Source: Hippasteria phrygiana
Lineage: Eukaryota; Echinodermata; Asteroidea; Valvatida; Goniasteridae
NCBI GenBank assembly: GCA_037893225.1
Contig: JAZGUH010000147.1
Coordinates: 1,335,501 to 1,399,500, forward strand
Length of the DNA: 64,000 nucleotides
Direction: 5' to 3'
A program made the translations under genes and the position numbers. Shown here in pieces: positions 31,801 to 46,714 of this stretch. The notes beneath the pieces were generated by a model that saw nothing but the letters and a program-made list of their open reading frames with translations, did no database searches and was not told where the DNA came from. The stretch's first letter is position 1. Each line of letters begins with the position of its first letter.

Positions 31801-34800
31801 CGACAAACCCCCATCTTCACTGCTATCAAAATCACTTGTCATTTATCATTATTAGACAGAGTACAGAAGCGCATTGCAATTTGGTTTGAGAAGAGTTGGG
31901 CTCATCCTTACAATCAATCTCACACCGGAGATATGTTGCTACTCTCAGTCTGTTCTACAGATGTTCCACCGGCTTGTCCAGATTGGTTCCTCCAGTTTAA
32001 GGGTGTTTGAGCGTGAAACTCGGCTTTCCGTCTGTTCCCAATATACTCTAGTTGTACCCAGATGTAGAACGAAAAGATGCCAATAGCTTTTTCCCTCGTT
32101 CTGTATCTCTAGGGAATTCTTTGCCTGGTGCGTGCTCCATACCTCGAGTGGCTTTTAGCCTTGTTTGGGGCGAACTTGCATTAAAACAATCAAACCTCTT
32201 CTTATAGTTTTTGCTCGTCCATGCCTGTCACATTGCTCACGTGCAGAAAATTTTGGGGTTTTCACAAGTAAACTACTCTACCTGCAAAGCGCAGACTGTG
32301 TACACTGTTCCTTCACATCCAAACAGCTGCGCAGCGGCGTCAACTTGTAAGCACACTCCGCATTAAGCCCCTGCCAGACCATGTCACAGCGCCAGTCATC
32401 GCTGGCGCAGTAGCAGTACAGCAAGGGGTGTGTGTAACGGGGGGACACGGTGTCTAAGAAGGCGCGTATGGAGTGTCTGCAGGCCGTCCTCCTGCACGTA
32501 CCGGCCGCGGGGTCACCCTGGCACTTCGTTAGGTACTCGTACAGACCCTGCCGGCACGTGTCGTCCAAATTGCAGCCGTTCAAAGCCAGCTCACAGGTAC
32601 TTTCTGAATTTCAGAAATATGAAACAATTGTGCTCTTAATGAATCGTGGATACGGCTCATATCTTGCAGTTTAAACGAATAAGTCAAGTTTTGTAATCAG
32701 CCTAAAACCGAGCCATTAATAAAAAATTGCCGGAGCGCGTCATTGACGTTTGTATTTTTTCTAGTTTTCAGTTCAGTGGTATTAACAAAGTGGATTAGCT
32801 ACCAGACTAACAGTCTCGAAATCGACAAATAGATTTGTTTTCTCAATTTAGAGAGCATTTTCCCAACTTATCTCCTATAAATGTGGAAATCTTTCAGAAA
32901 TCTATTTAATTATGTCATCGAAGTCTGCCTGCTATTCTGAAATGCTCCACCCAATTTATACTGAAATGTGGCCCAACAGGCCAACTTTTATCTCCGGTTT
33001 CGGCAGCATGAAACAATTGAGAATATTTCTATTCTTCCTGGACGGGATGCTAGTCCATCGCAAGTTACTCCCCAACTAATGCCGGTACCCATTTATACTC
33101 CTGGGTGGAGAGAGGCAAGTGATGGGGATGAAGTGGCTTGCCCAAGGACCAGTAGCTGGAGTCGAACCCCTCTGGTTATGAGTCACAAATCCTAACCACT
33201 AGACCACACTCTCCCACCCACCAGATTTGGGGATATGTAAAATTGTATTTTTCTGTTTTCTAGAGATTGATTGATTACCTCTACAAAGAATTACCTTGTA
33301 CAGACACAGTAGGAACCTCCCGAATGAGTACTCTCTCTGCAGGACGAGAACAAGGCGTTAGCTTACTGGCGCATCAGACTGAAGTATAGTTTGCACATAA
33401 TTTCGTATTTGATCACACCAAGGTATAAGACCAAGTTAAAAAAAAAAACATATTTAGCGTCCGGGTTTTTGAAACAAGGAAGGAGGAGGGGCTTTCTATT
33501 TTCAAGATGGCCGCCATTCTTTTTGAAATTTCTGACAACCGCAGGTTTTTCAATTGTTAAAAGATACAAAAATGAAAGAGACATGTTAGAAAAGAGAATT
33601 GAACATATTTACAGTGGTTTTAATAGTTTTAGTATAAGCTTGTATTATATTTTCCGATGGATTGGTTGATATTTGGGTTTTGTCACCTCATTTTTCACTG
33701 GTAAAAATGTAAAAAAATCCAGGCGGCCCCAAAAAGGAAGCCGTTGGCGACGCTAAACGTGTTCTTTTTAACTTCGCCTTAAGCAGAGGTGACTGCTCTA
33801 TGTTCCGACACCCCTATGTTCCGACACCCCTATGTTCCGACTGTTCAACCTATGTTCCGACACCCCTATGTTCCGACACCGCCATGTTCCGACTGCTCAA
33901 CCTATGTTCCGACACCCCTATGTTCCGTCACCCCTATGTTCCGACACGCCTATGTTCCGACTGTTCAACCTATGTTCCGACACCCCTATGTTCCGACACC
34001 GCTATGTTCCGACTGCTCAACCTATGTTCCGACACCCCTATGTTCCGACACCCCTATGTTCCGACTGCTCAACCTATGTTCCGACACCCCTATGTTCCGA
34101 CACCCCTATGTTCCGACACCCCTATGTTCCGACACCCCTGTGTAACGACAACCCGCACATAAGATTGTGTTCAGCCCGTTTAAACTGGTGCGTTGGGGCC
34201 AGAGACCAGCCTATTTTACGTTTATAACCACTCGTTATCTACATGGTCGATTATTGGGAGAGGGGCCGGTCACGTGAGCGGGTTTAACCAATAACAGGAA
34301 AGAGGAGTCGGATATTTATATGACAACGGCGCTAGCTGAAATTCAATCAACCACCTTCAGCTAGCGCCGTTGTCATATAAATATCCGACTCCTATTCCCT
34401 ATTATTGGTTAAATCCGCTCACGTGACGGCTACTCTCCAATAATCGATTCATCGATCACTTAAAGAGGAAAGAAAACCAATTTGCATTTTTCTACTTTAG
34501 TGGCTTTTCTGAGAGCTTATGCCTCCCCAAACCTAACAAAGTAGGTTTGAAGAGTAGGTTTGAAGAGTTTATGCAATTTTAGAGAAGTTTTACTTTGGAG
34601 TCGCTTTCGCTCAGAATCAGAAAAGCTCGGGGTCAACCGCGTGTTTACAATCCAATCGTGTGACGTAGCTGCGTGGAGATAGATGACGTCACTATGCGAG
34701 TGCCCATTGTGTTTGCGTGCGTGCATGTGTACTATGTGTTGGTTTTGTCCTATTTTTATTGTTCCTGGTGGTGCATTATTGCATGAACGTTGCACTAATG

Positions 34801-37800
34801 AGTTTTCATAATTGTTTTAATGAGGTCTTTGTGGAGCAGGAAGCTTACTTGTGTCTTATTCATCCATATTTTGGCACTGAAATTTGGGTTTGGAATTTGT
34901 GTTGATGTGTGGATTAGTGTGTGCGCGCCGCGAACATAGTCTGGTAACTGCATTGTATCTATCTCAATGAAATGAAAACATCACAGTGACGTCGCGGTAC
35001 GTACAGACGTACACGTACTTTTATCGGGTCGCCGTGGACACAATTTTCGCTCTGGAATAATGGCAGAATCTGATGGCTCGTGGGAAGAGTATAGCGTAGA
35101 TTCTGAAGATTTTCAGCTCCCCCGAAGACCCTTCGCTGCCCGCGCCCATGGCGCCCCGACACAAGTATTTTTTTATCACGAATTGGTTGCAATGCCCACT
35201 AATGAAAATTTGGCTGTTTAGACGCTGCCGGACACCCCAACAATCGGTAGCAATCTGTACTCTAAACATCATCAATGACCATTTTAATACTTACTCGTGC
35301 CCTCTCCCTTTTCCGGAAAGCACCTCCAGATCGCATACGTCGTCGCTTAAAAGGCGATGGTGTCGCGCTGCGTGATCGACTCCTGCTCCCATCTTCAACA
35401 TGTTCGGCTTGGTCGTGGCTGAGAGTGGGCCGCGTGATGGGCATGGGGCGCGGGCGGACTGGGCTTACACTTACATGGACTGGGCCGGCGGTAGAACGGA
35501 TTGAGCCTGCAGCCGCTGAGACTACGGTCCGGCGGAAAGCTGGGCATGGTGCCTTCAGCGTTGGTACTGCCAAAGGTTTCAGCCGGAATGGTAAATTTTA
35601 TCCCGAGTCTGGCCTTCAGTGCTACAATTTCATCTTCACAGTCTTTCGTAAAATGTTCCTTACATATGTAAGACCATTTCGTCAGCCTAAAGTCAGATCG
35701 CGTTGTTTCCACAAACCGGACCCACTGCCGTCGTTGTTTTCCATCAACTTTGGGGAATCTTAGAAAAGATAGGTTCGGATTTGTGTCCGTATTTCTTGTG
35801 CAGCCACCTACCACACACGTTCTCGGCATAATAATTATTAACTTTAATACATTCGAGCTCCGAATAACTCCAAAAGTAAGCTAGGAAGGCCGTGAATTCG
35901 GCAAAAAAATCCAAGAAAGTACGACCAGCTGACGACGAAAATGTCATAAAACACACACGTGGATGATAGTACCAACACGCTGCAGACGTGGTGGCTGCAC
36001 GGCCGGGTAAGCGCACACACGTCATAAGGTCATATGCAACATTTGCATCCCTAATGACCTTTTCAGGAATTGAGACCAACGCTCACTCCAAGGGGCAATT
36101 TTAGTCCATTTTTTTTTCAATGCAATAAATTTTAATCTTTCTTTACCAATTTGTATTCGGTTAGAAGAATATACAAGCTATCTGAAAAGCCAATAAAGTG
36201 GAAAAATGAAACTTGGTTTTCTTTCCTCTTTAAGGCATGTGCAATATAACGATACTTCATGGTGACAAAATTTCACGCTACATCGTAACAATCCAACATG
36301 CCCCATAATATATAAAATGACAATTGAGTTAATTCACGAGGAAAGCACGTAGGAAGGTCTCTCGGGGCAATGTTATCACCTAAAAAAGAAAATGAACAGA
36401 ACTGCATCAGAAATATTGTTTCTCGGCAGTTTTAGTTTGTAGTGAAAACAAGTCTTGTGACACAGAATTTGACAAGTCAGCCATATCCAGTGTATACCCT
36501 TTTTTACCTTTGTGTCTCGTTGATTGACTGTGGAAAGACCTACACCCTAATTTTCAGAATCCTTGCTGCAAGAAGTAATCTGGCTCTCAACGCACACCAT
36601 GATTCGGATCATCAAACGTCTTCATTTGTACTATCTAAAAGTACCGACAGTACAATTGTATTTAACTGTTGTGCATGATATCCAACAATGTATTCCAGGA
36701 AGAAAATAGTTAATATCATGTCCTCTTGTTCAGTTCTGTATTAAAAAAGACATGAGAACTGTATAGACCTTTTCCGTGTGTCGTAGTGATCCTAATGATT
36801 TGCATATCAAAATAAACAACTCAAACATGCGTGCGCGCCCGCGCTCTATACTCTCCTTGGACCTGTGCACACAAGGGGCGTATTCGAAACCCGGTTCTCG
36901 GGTTACCCGTGTTCTCTCAAGCTGGTTGCCAAATAAGGAGCATCAAAAGAGCGTGTGCACCCTATACGTTCCAATGGGCTACTAAATTAAGCGCTAAACT
37001 AAAATATATTTCCATACTAATTAGCTACAGCAGCGCTTGCAAGCAGGGCGTGCTGTTACATAACATGGTCATTTTCACGGCGTGCCCTTGCAGATTAGCC
37101 CTGGTGCTGGGTCATCATGTGCGGAGCCAAATAATGAAGTTTATATTCATACTAAAGAAAAGAAAGAATAAAAATCGAGTAAAACACAACCACTGAATAA
37201 GTATAATAGTTTAGTTTTTTGTCTGTTGTCTACGATATTTCTTCAGGTTGTTAAAACTCTGGGAGCTGAGAAATCTTAATTCCAAAAGGAACATTCTCAT
37301 CCCATGAAATTCTTAATTTTATGCTCACTGGCAACATGTTCCCAGTGTAATTTGACACATACTGGAGTTCTTTCCAAATGTCATTCTTTGGTTTTTAAAG
37401 ATATTATCTGTATTTAGTCAGTATAATATCATGGACGTCCATGAATTCAAAATGACTTATTTTTCAAACTTATAATACATTATTTACATCGTATTGTTTA
37501 TGTTGTCAAGGATCCTCATTACTTATGCAAATATTAATACTACGAATGAAAAGAAAGGAAAATTTACGAGCTTACGAAAATAATTGAAATCGTGCAACAG
37601 CAATAATAATTGGCGAAGACAATCCCACTCCATTGATCCCATTTTTTAATAATTATTTTATACTGTCCCTGGATTGCATGAGAGCTTTCTGAATTTCACA
37701 AAAATTAACGCAAGTTCCGGAAGGGCCTTAGTCCGCCATCTTTGTTCTTGACGTTCTTCATCTACTCCCCAGTAAGTGGGGAGTGAAAATCCTGTTCGTG

Positions 37801-40800
37801 AACACGGTTTGCGTTTTGGAAACTCTCTTGAGACTTGGACAAGTCGTTAGACAGCCCTGTTTTGTCCGTCGTACAGCGTGGCATATTATGTTATTATGCC
37901 AGTGAAGCACACGCATGTTGGCAACTAATAGAGCGGCGCGGTATATGCGCTATACCCCAGACGAATATACTAAAACCGTCCAATTACCGACTTGATTTCA
38001 AGTCTAAAATCTCTTCAACACGCGAACGGGGTTTCGAATACGCCCTTAAGATGTCCACAGGATGCAGGAAGAGTGAACGGTTTATGTTCTGGTAAGCACT
38101 TATCCAGAACCACCAAAATGACATCGTCATGTATTACTGAAAATGCACTAGGCCTTATTGAATAGGCACAAGGCGCGATGCGCGCGACGATGTCATTTTG
38201 TTGGTTCTGGATTAGTGCTTACCTTATGTACTTGCCCACGTCCACAGAAGTTTCCCCCTCTCTGAAAAACAGCTTTGAGGGGCATTTTGGGGTTAGTGTT
38301 GTCTGTCGTCAAAATGAACTGGAACACTTAGGCCTAAGCAGATCACGATCAAAAATTCGGGTTGAAAGAGCATTCACAGTGCGAGTAAAATTAGCTTTCC
38401 CCCCATTTTTCTTAACTACATGAAAACAAAGGAATGTCCACAGTAGCCATGTACGCCCTAATGTAAGTCTGTGTGGTTTAACCTGTCCCATTATTGTGTA
38501 CGATGATCACTCCAAGACGCGCCAAACGTGGTAGTTTTGTCAACCAGCTGGTCATGTGGGTGAAAAAACGGTCTATATACATCACGTTTTCGTGCCCATG
38601 TAGAGGTACATGGGGCTCTTTACAGTGAAAAAGCAATATATATTCCTACCCGTGCATGGTTCCCTGTACAACTGTGAGTGGATCTCCCGGCAGTCTTGGT
38701 AATCGACAGTCAGTGGATCGCAGTCACACCCGCTGAAGTTACGGCTCTGTCGTAGTATCTGTAGTATCCCTTCGCACTGTATCCAGTCAGGTGCATCACA
38801 CGTCGTCCTGGAATCTATTGGTATTTTTTTTATATTATTATTATTATTATTATTATTAATTTGTTTACCCAGGGTGTGCACAAACAGTTTAAAACTGGTT
38901 TCCATCGGGGCCCTGCATACTTTTAAATTATACGTGATTAGTAAATATTGACACAAATATAAGAATATATTTAGACAAATAAATCTATTTACGGTTAACT
39001 GTTCAACTCTCCAGTACAAACCTATTGCTGATTAACGGGATGGGTGAAAAACCCGCGAAAAACCCTTGTAGGGAAAAACAAGGGGAAATTCCCATCCGGT
39101 TCCAAAGTATTGTGGTAACCAAGTTTATAAACTCCGTAGATCAGCACAAATGGCAGAAATATCACTGGTGGATTGCATTACGTAGGCCCGATTTAAATGT
39201 ACCTAAGAAGTTTATGGTTCTCAATTTCTCAGACAGGACAATCCATGGTTAGGCACGTTACGTTTCTGATGCATTTTACTGTTTTTAGTATCGTCATTGC
39301 TTTTGGATATTTTCTGAATAGCTGCATCTAGTCCAGCTCAACATTAGTGAGCTATAACACTTCAGAGTTGTAATTAGTCAATTACTAGTCAATCAGACGT
39401 CAGCCTACAAGATGCAGGGGATGAACAACTATTGAGAAAGGAATGCAGTTTAATTTAATTATCATGTGACTTGGCTTTGGGACCAGAACTACGTTGTGAC
39501 TTATTGACTTGCAATGAAATACTTTTGAGACGCTGGTGGAATGCAGCAGATATACCGGTCCTTTTCCATTATTCTCAGCAGTCGTACGCTTAACTACGCG
39601 CCCATGCTCAGAACTAGCTAAAAGGACCGGTATGTTGCCACCAGCGTATCAGGTCACCCGTTGGCTTGTGATAACTTGTGATGATTTGATTACAACTCTA
39701 CAGCACCCTGAAAACAAATGTGTGACGTCATGTGCAAGAGATGGAACTGGCGCACTTAAGATGCACAAATGGAAAAAACATCGCTCATGTGAATTATTAC
39801 AATGGTATAGACTTTTTGAGGCGCTGGTGGCAGCAGACATACGAGTCCTATTTGCTAGTTCTGAGCAAACGCGTAGTTCTGAGCATGCGCACGACTGGTG
39901 AGAACAAGGGGAAAGGGACCTGTATGTCTGCTGCCACCAAGCGTCTCAAAAGTCTCCCATTGTCTTAGGTTAATCAGATTTGTTTTGAGTGAATGAAATT
40001 TGAAGGCTACTCAAATTACATTTCATTTCACATAAAGCATGACCGCTTTATTAACTGAAGTACCCTGCAGTACTTTACAATGTGGTGAAATAAATTCATT
40101 CATTTTGATTCTTCAAGGGAAATCTTTGGTAAACAGATTAAACAGAGTAAGTATCAAGTAATATATGCATGTCATAAATAGTTCTACAATTATGGATGCT
40201 TTACAGAGAATTAAAAAAAATTAACAGTCAAATTACAGTTACAAAATCTACATTTCTGACACTAAGTAACGTTTATCAGTGATCCTCATCCTCTGTGTTT
40301 GACATGTCTACTAGAATACATAGCTGTTTTCTGGAGGAGAAAAAAAATATTAAAAGAATGAAGCTGGAAACAGGGATTTGTAACATCTGCGTATTGTGTG
40401 TCAGACAGGTAAGGTTGTCCAAAGTACGCTTTTCCTAATCACCTTAAGGTGTACATATAATTTGCTCTAAAATATTTGTTTATTGAAATCACCCAATACA
40501 ATACACGGCTAAAAGCCACTCTAGGTAAAAGGTTACGATCCGGGGACGTGGTAGCGTTGGAAACATTTTGAATTGTCAACCCTACCACCCTTACAGTTTC
40601 CTGGGCCCAGATCTAAATAGAGGATAATTCAAGAGATTCCAGAGAAGTTATCCCAGTTTCAGACCTATAGACTCATCATTTTGATAGTATAATCAGTTAC
40701 CTTGCTTGCAATTTCATCACTTGGAGCCATGTATTATATAGACCTTATGTGTAGCGGCCATCCTCGGGAATACCCCCGGATTGCACGTAGGCCTACATTA

Positions 40801-43800
40801 TTACCGAATTAGAATGACAAAAGTACACATCGAAGATGGCCGCTTCGCATAAGGTCTATTATCACGCGATTCCCCGACAGCATATCACCAAGGGACTATT
40901 TAAGATAGCTGCTTTGTACGGGAACGTAATTAAGATATTCACTGGCTGCGCTCAATTCGGCAAGAGAAATCTAAACAAAAACAGCAGCCAGTGAAATTTC
41001 AGATACTATAATCTGTTTTGTCCTTGGTTTTGTTTTATTAAAATTTCTATTGATCTTTAAAATGATTTCATTTCTATTTTGTTGGTTTGTTTTCTATTAA
41101 TTTGTTTTATTTATTATATTGGTTTTTTTTCATTCTATTTCATTTAACCATTTTTATCGGAGGGATTGGGGTTGGCGTGCATTGATATACTATTCTACGT
41201 TAATAAATTCTCACAGTTCGAAGAAGAAAACAAAATATACATTTGGTAGTTTAGAGGCGTAGATTCCTTTACCAACACTGAATTCCTATGCAAAATAACC
41301 TTCCTACCTTATACCCAGCACGATATGGGGCAGAGGGGTACCCCCCCCCCCCCCCTTGTCCCTATACCCTATACACACTCCAGACTACATGTATTTCCTA
41401 ACACATTTCCTGAAAAGAATTCCTGAGATTCCGGGAACACAATGACCAACAAAAAGAGGTTAATAAGGAAAGTTATCATAAGAAGAATTAATTGATATCA
41501 AATAGTTTGCCATTGGTTTTTTTCACAATTCAGTACCCATCAATGAGTTTGTCCAGCAAAATCATTCCATCTCTGGATACGCATGTACCATTAGCTCTCC
41601 GGAACTGAGAGTGCTGTTGTCGTCCAACATTGTTTTTGAAAAGTGCAAAATAATGTTTTGCGCTGTTTTGCGCATAGGAATATTTGTAGTAGCATCATGG
41701 TTTGAGAGTATAAAAATGTAACCTTTGCGGTGTACGGGTGTTATTCCTTTCATAATCTGAATGTTTGTATATTGTTACGTAGAGTAGTTTCTCGCTGCAG
41801 TTGACTTTTGTAAAATTCACCCCACACAACGTGCACGACTCCCGTGGGAAACTTTGCGCAGGCGTGGAAACAGATTACCGCGGTAACGTGTGGGGGAGGC
41901 CCCTGCTGTGGGCTACGCGAGTGGGCAAAAGGCTTAGCGGGTTTAGACGGCGTAAGGTCTGTGAGAGGCTGTCAGGTGACCGGGGAAAAGTCAGCACAGT
42001 CACAGTCTCAAAGCTGAATTTTGTGTCAGTTTGGGCACCTATTCTACGTTTTATTAGGTAGTTTTTTCAAATAAATTCTAATAAAAGTTTAGTGCTTTCA
42101 GATTGCTTAGGAGCCAATTAATTATCTGAAATTCGCTTGCGTGAAGGCTTTATAAAGCATACCGGGTACTAGTTCTTCAATACTAAATACCTTAATATAC
42201 AAAACACCATCTAAAACAATTTTCTGATATCATGAGGCACTTGAGGGTCAGTTGGTAAATTCCTACCTGAGTTTCCGCATAGATCAGGGACCATCCTTAG
42301 CATCTCTGCGCATGTGCTGTCTTTGCTGCACTGCTTGTTCGCATGCACACAATCCATGGCATGACCCGACGGTGTCAGGAACCACAGCACCACGGTTAAC
42401 CCTGGCACAGGAAATAAAGATTTTAAGGCAATCAATGTCATGCCCCCTCTAAAAAAGACTATTGGCTATAGCCGTCTCAAGAAATTGTCGATAGTGATAA
42501 CTACCTTTATTTATTTGTGTATGTATTTATATATTTATCTATTTATTGATGATATTTCTTTAAACGAGGGTGTGCCCAAACAGTTTGAAACTGGTTTCCA
42601 TTGGGGCACTGCAGATATTTGTTTATACAAAAATGAATATTTACACAAATGCAGGAATATTTACACAAGTACAAGAATATTTTTTACAAATAAACCTATA
42701 ATACAGTTAAGTTTCGACTTTGGCTATTGCTGATTTACGGAATGGGCGAAAAACCCGCGGGAAAAAACCTTTTGAGGAAAAAAGCAGGGGAAATTCCCAA
42801 ACGTGAAAACGAAGTATATAATTCTGTAGATCAGCGCAAATGGCAGAAATATCACTACCTTTGAGACTGAAATAACCCTAATTTAATATAATAAGTCATG
42901 TCAGTATTCCTCTCCTCTATAATGTTGATCCATGTTTAACACTCGGCATCCGCCACATGTATTTTTGGGGGCTAATGCCATGGGCAAATTTGGTCAAAAC
43001 ATGTGTAAAACTCAAACGCACCGTGCGCGTGACACCCAGGCGGGGTGAAAACTGATGTGGGTGATTTTGCTCATAGAAACAGTACATGCACAGAACATGG
43101 TGCGGCATGTCTAATGTAGAAAAACTGCAAAATGTTTCAATTCGTTCAAATTTAGTTCTATCATATATGTTCCCGTTATCATATCAAATTTCATTAAAAT
43201 CTACCGCTGTTTGGCCAGGACCCCTCCCGTCCGGAGTGCAAAAAACTCAGCTGCTTTTAGTGTTCAGCAAGAAATTATGGTCTTGATTTGAAGGTCGTAA
43301 AACGCCGAGGAGGAAATTTGACGAGTAATAAAAGGACGACATGTGGGTTGTACACGCTGAGGCCTGGCGAGTGCTAATTCCAAGTCAAGCTTTGCACGTA
43401 GTCTTGACGTCAGTCGTTGCATCACGGTACAACAGTCGCCTATACATGTCACGCTGGAGTTGCAAATATCAATGTCTAATTCACATTGATAACTTCCCCA
43501 AAGGGGTTGATTCAAATAGCTTAGACAGCCGGTATTTTTAGAAATCGGAGCAGCACGATATCCCATAGGGCCTTGTTTGTATCAAGATCGTCAAAGAATG
43601 CAGATACGGCGTTTGGGGACATTATGAGCAAGTGGTCACTGGCACTTTCGGCGACGGCATTTCAGTGGTGTCATTTAGAAGTGTCAGCGATATTTCCCGA
43701 TTAATCTTGATCTTCTATTACTCTGTGTAAGCGATGCTATCAATTTAAATGCCTCCCTGAGATCGCTTTAATCCAGATCAGTTAAAAAGTGACATACATG

Positions 43801-46676
43801 TAGCTCCTATATACCTTATGATGCACAAATTGATATATCCATGACATGTATATTTTTGGAATAGTTACCCTTTTTTCCTTTTTGTGTTTTAGGTTCACCC
43901 TGTATAAGACGGCCTTACTAGTAAGCAGGACGTCGTTGGTTCAAGTCCAGCCCGAGTAAGCCTGTGAATTTGTCCCACAGGCTATCGGAAAGCACTGAGT
44001 ACAGTGTTTCATACACCTCGTCGGGAAACCTATTTTTCGTGGGTTTCTTCTTAGGTCACACTATATTTAGAGAGGTTTCGTTAGCGCACGGTTAGAGAGA
44101 CGACTACGTTTAGTTCCCGTGACCTCATCAGTTTTTGCGCTTGTTTGACGTTTTCTTCACTCATCCTAAACGAATTTACCTTGTTTACAAGGATAGCGGT
44201 CGCACTACACGTAAGTAAAAAACGGATAAACCAACGAACGTTATTTTACCAAGTTTCGTCGCGTACCGTTTTGAGCTAATCGTTGGCGTACGCACTAACC
44301 GTGCGCTAACGAAACCTCCCTAATGACTCCAAAACGACAACGAATGTCATTCTGGAGTCAATATACTTGAAATTACTGCTACACCTGCTTATACACCCGC
44401 TTGTGTGTAATAGCTTCGTGCAATTGGATGGAGACTACGTTAGCGAAAAGATTGTCATAAGCAGCACCATAAAACTGGCCCAAGGTAATCAATGTGCTCA
44501 CTGTGCACATTATGATCACTTTTAAATGCAAATTCGCCTCGAACATGGCTAAAACCACTCGAGGTACGGCGGTATAAAAAGATACAAGAGGTAGGAATTA
44601 ATATTCCTCTTGAAGCAGGAAAGATCGTAAGATGAAGGGAAACACGCACCAGGAAAAGAATTTCATAGAGATACAGAACGAAGTTTTGTGTTCTACATCT
44701 AGGCACAGCTAGAGTATATTGGTGGGGACAGGCGGAAAGCCGAGTTTCACGCTCAAACACCCTAACTGGAGGAACCAAGCTGGACAAGCCGGTGGAGCAT
44801 TTATCACGAAAATATCTGTAGAACAGACTAAGAGTAGCAACTGATCTCCGGTGGGAGAGTGATTGTAAGGATGAGCCCCGACTCTTCTCCAACCAAATTA
44901 ACAATACGCTTCTGTAGTTAACTCTGAAAACTCGGCTTGTCATGTAGGCAGTTTGAACATGAAACGAGGATTCCAAAGGTTGATCAATTTGAACCCGTCA
45001 CCATGTAGCGCATCGTCCCAGCATAGATCAGCGGAACAAATACTGGCATGTTTGCTTTGGTTCTGTTTCGCCAAACTGTCAGGTAATTTGAAACCGAAAG
45101 TATTTGACTGGATTTGATTGGAGTATTTGCTTGCAATGGCGTCGACCGTGGGATAATTAGGAAATACAAGAGGACACAGGACGTTGTCCGGGGTTATGCG
45201 TATTGGGGTACAGATGCACCTGTTAACTGCACTTTGGCATTTATTATTCCATCCAGATATGTGCCACCAAATGGAGAAAAAAAGACATATTTAGGGTACA
45301 GCGGTTTTCGATTCGATTCGATTAGACAACGACCTTATGATGTCACATGTACAGCCTAAATGACAAGGGAATACCTGTCAGGCATATTATCTTCCAGTTC
45401 GCATGCATTTGTTGTCAATTTTTAGTTTCTAATGTCAATCTGGGGAGATTGAGAAAGAGAGATTGAGGGATTGAGAAAGACAATTCAGATGCAAATCTTT
45501 CAAATTATTGCATGAATTGTAAACATATAACGAATAAAATATCAACTATTTACGTATCTTTTTAATACAATTGAAAAAACAACAAGAAGTAAAATAATTT
45601 GTGAAACATATAGAACTGCTTTTACAATAAAAAAATTCAAAGAAATTATCTTCATAGTGGAAGAAATAAACCAAAATCCCATTCGAATTCCAGTGGCCTC
45701 TCATTATTAGTTCCCCCTTTCCAAACTTTCAGGCACTCTACTCGCCTGGCTGTCTCATCACATCATTTCATTGTTGTTCTTCCAAAGGCTAGTACCGTGA
45801 TATGCTCCACATTTTCCCCCTTTTATGCTGCCTTTCTTTGGAACTCCTTACATGTAACCTGCTTCCCTTCCTCCTATTATCTTTCACAATTCAAACGAAA
45901 GGTGAATGAATACCTTCTATCCCTGTGATTCCATTATTTTCATGTCTTCAGTTCGCACTGGTCTTTATGTTTTCTTCTATATTTCTGCTAATGTTCGGAC
46001 CACGTCAAATTCAAATACGAATCAGAAAGCACATACCATCGAAACGAATTAGAATGTAAACATTTGTAAAATGTTTGCTAATTGATGAAATTGAATGGTT
46101 GACCAGCCTCTTGCTGCTGACTTTTACGAAATTGAATGATCTTTGCGATCTCATGAACTTGAATGATCTTATTTGGCCAGTGAATGCTAACTGCTGAAAT
46201 GGAATTACTCCTTTTGACTGTTAAATGTTGATTCAACGGAGCATTCATTGTTAAACGAAATTGAATGATGAGCCGGGTATTAAATTGAATTAAATTTTGT
46301 TTAAATTGGCCGGGAAAACCTATATTAACGCGTTGAAGTGTTCAAAAAGTGTTAGCCGTTGGTTTTTACAGTGTAACAAGTCCTGATATCTCACAATGTT
46401 AAGTTCATTTAATTGCGTACAAGGACAGGGAGATCAGAAGGAACACCTGAGACATTCCGACGCCTATAGTGTAACGTTCTATGCTTCACGAGTGAAAGTG
46501 AAAGGTTAGCATTGGTTTGTATGTGAAAAAAAATGCAGCGAATCTCATTAAAATGGCATACCACTGGTAGAGATGACAACGCAGCTGCAGGCAGTTTGCA
46601 TACCTCTTGGGATTCAACATTTACATGATATAAACCAGTGGCGGATCTACGGGGGGGGGGGGGGGGGTTTGGGGGT

Positions 46677-46714
<38 letters not shown>

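Noticed and set aside
33797..34142. CRISPR-like array
   Set aside because: Regular short repeats with variants, but no unique spacers, and the window is animal DNA.
33789..34227. Three overlapping plus-strand frames of 118-131 codons
   Set aside because: All lie on the 15-base minisatellite and are the same repeat read in different phases.
35275..35763. 162-codon plus-strand frame
   Set aside because: Antisense of the THAP reading frame; no motif of its own.
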